From Gnetum montanum (lineage: Eukaryota; Streptophyta; Gnetopsida; Gnetales; Gnetaceae), in assembly GCA_015680685.1 (NCBI GenBank), contig MNCI01007747.1, positions 186,001 to 250,000 on the forward strand: a stretch of 64,000 bases of DNA, in the 5' to 3' direction. The notes under the pieces were generated by a model, which had not been told where the DNA came from, searched no databases, and was given only the letters and a program-made list of their open reading frames with translations. This document shows, one piece after another, positions 59,400 to 64,000 of this stretch. How positions within the stretch are numbered: position 1 is the first letter of the stretch; the number at the start of each line of letters is the position of its first letter. Both the position numbers and the translations under genes were made by a program.

Positions 59400-60602
59400 G
59401 TTGGAGATGCGAGGCAACCAACCATATTAGGTTGTGAGGGTTTGGGAGGATTGTTAAATTAGAAAAAGTGTTGTTTCCTAGATGAATTATTTGAACCACT
59501 TGGCTAGAAGGCTAGTTGTGAATGTACAACTCTTATAGCATTTTGTTGCTATGGCTATTGTGAAATTTCTCCCTGCATGGATGGAGCAAGAGGTAACTAG
59601 TTTGAGGATGGAGGGATATGTAAAGACAAATGTGGAGGATGGTATGGGTATGGGTTCTTCCATCAAGTAGATGGTGAATGTGTTTGATGGTACTCTGAAG
59701 GCTAATAATGATGTTAGAATGATGCATGGCTTGCAAAACTTCATGGAGAAATGGGTTGCTAAACATAGTACCCATATGGATCTAATTACCTATAAGGGTA
59801 TTATTGTCTTGGTGGTGGCATTTCCCATAATTATGGTTGGTATCACTATTGGTATTTCTTATATGGTTGTGGTGGAGCTCCACTTGGATAATAAGCTTTT
59901 TGTTATTGGTGGAATTGCCTTGAATTGCCTTGAGGGTAAGATAATCATTTGGGTGCTTGCCTATGTGCTAGTTGAGTATTCAACGCATACATCTTATACT
60001 CTTATAAGTGTGACATCATAGGGGAAAATCCCTTTGGATGTTCATATTGACAAATTCCACAATCAACAACATCATCAGAGTCTATCCCCACAACTTCTTC
60101 TATTACAATAGCTTTTCCCTTACCTCTCTAGTAGGCATGTTTAGCTTCTTTTTGTCTCATGTGGTCATGATCACTATTTTTCTCTTTGGATTCTTTAGTA
60201 ATCCTCATAGTAGTTTGGAACTTCTCATCCAAAGAGTTCCATAATTTATCAACCATTTCTAAAATTTTCAAAATAGATTTTTGAATAGGTAGGATTTTCC
60301 TATTCACCACTTCATTAAGTGGTGATTCCTCCTTGTCATAGAATCAAACCTTCATTTTCTTGATGGAAGGGTTCCTATTATATTCCTTTGCATTTTTTAA
60401 TTTTTCCAACTCATCTTCTTCTCTTTCTACCTACTGTATTAGCCTTTTTATTTAATGAGCTCTTAGTTTGAATAGTCTTCCTTGGGCATAAACCCCAAGA
60501 GTTCTTCTAGTTTCTACTTTGAGCCCATCTATGATGTGGTAGAGTTGTTTCCTCTTAGAGTAATCATGGCCATGACATTAGTATAAAAGTGAATAATATC
60601 TA
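59400..60602 (-). pseudogene. Element IV gag, C-terminal part
   Basis: From the deletion junction at 60603 the minus strand reads KLRAH, stop, IKRLIQ, stop, VEREEDELEKLKNAKEYNRN, then SLDEKFQTTMRITKESKEKN in the open piece 60310-60128. This is the charged tail also seen in III. It continues into a Q/P/Y-rich tail (YPSGAPPQPYKKYQ, EMPPPRQ, LDPYGYYV; about 59900-59750). The gag core and N-terminus are gone, removed with the primer site and the LTR end. The 116-residue plus-strand frame at 59671-60021 is an antisense shadow. Confidence 0.6.
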
Positions 60603-60603
60603 A

Positions 60604-61421
60604 GGTTGTTTGTTGTCTTCCCAATTACACTTGTGAAGTACAAAGGTATGGCTAAGTGTAATCGAGGCATATGATTTTTATCATTTTATGTTTTATATCT
60701 TTTGTTCTTAAAGAGAGAGATAAATTAATTTAATGACTAATTTGATTAACTAACTAATCCCTAACTAGTCCTAACATAAGTATTCGATCTTACTTTCTGT
60801 ACATATCTTGAACCCACGTATCCATTGTTGGGTTACCAAGTGCTATGTTCTTGGGTGCACCAAGCAATAATGTTGCTGGGATTACTAAGAAAATACATGT
60901 TATGCTCAAAGTAGTCATACTTATGTATTTAATTTATCTAGCTTATCTTGCTTAATTACTTAATTAGCTTAATACTAGAAAATATTAAATAAACAACTGA
61001 AAGCATTAAATGCATGAATGAAACATCTAAAATATCCAAAATGTTATAAGGTTTATCAAGAAGCTTGTCTTTATTGCTGTACACACTATCCTACTTAGGT
61101 ACAATAATGCTCAAATAAGATCTATACACTTAATGACTCTTTTTGTGGGCACTCAGGAAAACATTCTAACTTTCAAATATAAAAATTGCAAGAGTTTGAC
61201 TACTACTATAACTTAAATGCCCATAAATGCAGTTGGGAGATTGTATTTATAGCTTTTTCTATAGTACTACATTAACAGGGCCCGATCAATGTAGCAAATG
61301 CTACATTGACGTGGCCCCATTAACAAGGCAACACCATGTAAATAGGGCCTTGTTGATGGTGGTTCGTCGATGAGGCCATGTCAATGAGGGCCTGTCAACG
61401 TGACACTTTGACACTTCATCA
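60604..61421 (-). repeat. Element IV 5' LTR, 3' end deleted
   Basis: Minus strand from TGATGAAGTGTCAAAG (61421). It aligns with the 3' LTR from 44815 down to 44054. The last 128 bp, primer site, leader and gag core are missing. U3 carries GGCCCGATCAATG and GAGGCCATGTCAATGAGGG motifs; TTATAAATACA-type TATA is on the minus strand near 61240. Confidence 0.8.
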
Positions 61422-62855
61422 CCTTGGATTTGATAGTGGCTTTAAAATTTTCTTCATCTATGATCTCTGAATCTTTCCAATTTGATGGATTATATTAAAT
61501 ATATATAATAAATGACTTAGCATGTTAATGCTGACTTGAAGAATGTAATATTGGTTTCATAATGTGTCATCTTATTTTTAAATCCTTGACACTAAAAAAT
61601 TAGCCTTACCATATACAATAAGATGTAGTTATTGTAATATGTAGATCATCTCTCAATCTATAGTTTCCCTAATTATTTTATTTTTTGTATTTCTATGATG
61701 GAATATTCATCCTTCTCAAAATATTTGATAAAGAATACATGAACCAACTTACCTTATTTATTCTTCATCATGGTAGTGGCCTTATTAATTTTACTATTTT
61801 CAAAAAATATTATAAATGAAGGTAATAAATAACCATAGGAGAAATGAGGGCTTGTGGAGAAGTCATCGTGTAACATATCATTATTTAACTTCTCCTTTAA
61901 CATTGAAATCTAGTGCATGATAAGATTTTTCTTTATAGCTTCATATAAAAGATAGATTAATCACCATGTTAAGTTGATGATCTTCATGACATTAGGACAG
62001 GGATACATTAATGAGTCCAATATCACCTTATCAAACAACATTTTACATGCATGGTTCCAATCATTCTTGGAGTTAAATCCAATTCCTAAGAAAAGGCATG
62101 GAATAAACGAATTCCTTTATGTCAATCTTTGACCTTAGGATTTAGAATAAAAACATCAAAAATTTCTTTTGAATTTTGGTGAAGCATCAAATATTCTCTA
62201 ATTGAAAAATAAACCATCATTGTAAGAACATAGGACATTCTCCACCAAGCCCTTATCCTCCAATGATATGAAGTTCACAAAAAATTCAAGGCATGATTTC
62301 TCAATCACTTAAGGAAGTTGAGAGCTTTAGTAATTTATTAACAAAGAAGAGATCATATAAATGGTATTACACACTACACTTTAAATTTGAATATCTAATA
62401 CTACTTCTAAACAAGCTCTAAATCAGAGCTCTATGACATATTTTTCACAAAATCATTATGTGTAGCAAGCATAGAGTGCAATGTTATTTTCTTTTATTTG
62501 TACTCCTTCTTGATTATGAAGGAATTCGAGCCATCATGAACGAAAGGATTGTATGACTGGTGGCATGGGGATGATTTGCTATAGGAGGCTATGATGCAGT
62601 CCTTTTAGAAAAAGATGATGATTCTTCCTTAACAATAAACATCCTTTTAATTCCATGTAGTTTTGTATTCTTCTTGATGTGACACTTTATCTTTTTAATA
62701 TATTATTTTCATGAAACCTAATTAAAATAGCTATCACTAAAATTAGAATAGCTTATAATTTAAGACATGTATGAAGTAGCTATCACTAAAATTAGAAGAG
62801 CTTGTGAAAAAACATATGATTTTCTATTCAAATAGTAAAATTAATAAAGAAATTT
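61422..62855. other. Unassigned sequence right of element IV
   Basis: I see no recognisable gene. AT-rich with short direct repeats (for example TAGCTATCACTAAAATTAGAA at 62727 and 62776). Old repeats are likely. Confidence 0.3.
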
Positions 62856-63345
62856 GCAATAGAATCAAGGCAAGACAATCAAAATAGAGACAAGCTAATG
62901 GTGTTCTATGTGATAAAATAATACCAATAAAATTACAAAGGGAAAATTTGGAGGACAACAATTAGGATTGCTATCTTATATGGTGTTGAATTTTAGGTAG
63001 TGCAAAAGAGGCATGAACAATAAATCAATATGGAAGGAATGTGAATGCTTTAATGAAGGTTAAATGTTACTAGAAGAGATAAACTACATAATACAAAGGA
63101 AAACTTGGAGTAGCTTCTATTTCAAATAAACTACAACAATGATAACTTAAATGGTTTATACATGTACAAAAAAGATTAGACAATGATCATATAAATAAAG
63201 GTTTCTACATCACTATTCTAGGAAAGCCATTGAAAGGAGGAGCAAAAAATACATGTGAAGAAATGATTGAAGATGATTTGAAGAAGCTACAAATAAACAA
63301 GTTTCTAGATCTTCATAAAAGTAAATGATAGAAAATAACTCATTT
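62856..63345 (+). mobile_element. RTE-type LINE 3' fragment
   Basis: Plus-strand readings, with frame changes, are NRIKARQSK, then GVLCDKIIPIKLQRENLEDN, the piece KGKLGVASISNKLQQ, LKWFIHVQKRLDN, and CEEMIEDDLKKLQINKF. This is the characteristic C-terminal order of plant RTE-clade reverse transcriptases (R-I-K-A...GVLCDK-IP...LGVAPI...WFGHVQRR...DLK-L). Only the last part of the ORF is present, as usual for 5'-truncated LINEs, and it is dead. The downstream sequence (63346-63900) is AT-rich with nothing recognised. Confidence 0.7.
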
Positions 63346-63904
63346 GCCAATCCCATTTTGTTGGAACAAGGGTAGGATGCTGATGATTGTTATGAAAGCT
63401 AGTACCGAGTTTTTTATGAAAACCTAATTTTGAACCATAAAAAATTCAAATGATACATAACAAAAATAATAAGAAAATGAAATTTTAAAAACATAAAATA
63501 ATATTGAAAATTATTTTAATAAAAAAAATTTCAACCAAATTCAGAATTCAAAAGAAAAATAATGTCTAATTAACACAATATAAACATTTTTAACTATGAA
63601 TAAAAAATAAGCTTGAAAACCATGTAAATTTCTTAATAGATGTTAAATTTGAAAATAGAATAATGTGAATGAAAATTATAAACACTAAAAAACGTTTGAA
63701 TTAGAAACCAAGCTTGGTAACAAGCTCTCTTATTTTCTTTTGTAGTAGAAAGAGTGAATTAAATATATGACTCACTCATATTTATACAAAGTATATACGT
63801 TTAATACACTTATCAAAGTTTTCCATCATAAATTTTTGTTTAGATAAACTCACTATGACATAACATATATATCATTTGTTAAATCTGAATCTTGCTTTTA
63901 TTTC

Positions 63905-64000
63905 AATTTAGGATTTGATGACTTGAAGGTCACAAGGTCCAAAGAAACATAGACCAATAATAGAGACAAGCTAATAGTGTACACTGAATAATAATGTATG
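63905..64000 (+). repeat. Repeat D, copy 2 (cut by window edge)
   Basis: It aligns with 41945-42050 (GATTTGATGACTTGAAGGTCACAAGG) and runs out of the window. A shorter phrase, AGAGACAAGCTAATGGTGT, also occurs at 62886 inside the LINE region. Confidence 0.5.

Larger units (their letters stand above)
43925..61421 (-). mobile_element. Element IV: Athila-like element with pol, split by V
   Basis: Read on the minus strand: 5' LTR (61421-60604, 3' end deleted), gag tail (60602-59400), protease (59220-58900), RT and RNase H (58725-56925), interruption by V, integrase (51145-50095), spacer, internal promoter, intron, aORF (48011-45040), polypurine signal and 3' LTR (44815-43925). Without V it is about 11.7 kb. 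It is the only element in the window with a recognisable full pol order, though every domain carries stops or frameshifts. RT motif VFMDDFSTYG and the integrase zinc-finger region place it in the Athila/Tat branch of Ty3/gypsy. No clean target duplication was found. Confidence 0.85.

Noticed and set aside
59671-60021. 116-codon plus-strand open frame
   Set aside because: Antisense to the Q/P/Y-rich gag tail of element IV; the hydrophobic residues are the mirror of that low-complexity coding sequence.
43920-61426. Target duplication for element IV
   Set aside because: CCTGA and CCTTG are only partly alike; not convincing.

Overview
The window looks like intergenic DNA from a very large, repeat-dense seed-plant genome. 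A gymnosperm such as a conifer is plausible but not proven. It is AT-rich and strongly CpG-poor, almost every coding trace is broken by stops and frameshifts, and most of it is nested LTR retrotransposons. I see no intact host gene, no tRNA and no CRISPR. One undetermined base (n) lies at 16336.

The main theme is one Athila-like Ty3/gypsy family, seen as at least four members. I (plus, 1 to 5119) is cut by the window edge. II (minus, 5120 to 30410) and III (plus, 17869 to 26991) have lost the polymerase region. IV (minus, 43925 to 61421) still shows protease, reverse transcriptase, RNase H and integrase. Members share 0.9 kb LTRs opening TGATGA and a conserved spacer after pol; II and III show a tRNA-Asp-type primer site. 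Members I, III and IV carry a long coiled-coil accessory ORF (aORF) near the 3' end. In I, III and IV the aORF is preceded by what reads as its own promoter (short-motif array plus TATA box), a short leader exon and a 250 to 310 bp intron. The motif array is like the one in the U3 of that element's own LTR.

Layout from left to right: a xanthine-dehydrogenase-like fragment (1 to 294); element I; element II, split by a Ty1/copia-like element B (8847 to 27456). B is itself split by element III, with a near-perfect 5 bp target duplication, and holds a further LTR element X (12535 to about 15570). From 30411 to 43924 are older remnants: an aORF trace, a LINE fragment, a CpG-retaining island, a gag trace and a possible copia LTR. 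Element IV follows, interrupted between RNase H and integrase by element V (51151 to 56919). V has 575 bp LTRs, a 5 bp TTGTG duplication, an initiator-Met-type primer site and a polypurine tract. It has no recognisable gag or pol and carries an intronless CCR4-deadenylase-like gene copy, a 5S rRNA-derived fragment and 21 bp repeats. An RTE-type LINE 3' end and another repeat close the window.

Functionally the window records retroelements using each other's products. II, III, B and V lack recognisable pol and would have needed enzymes in trans; IV is the only element here with a recognisable full pol order, now dead.
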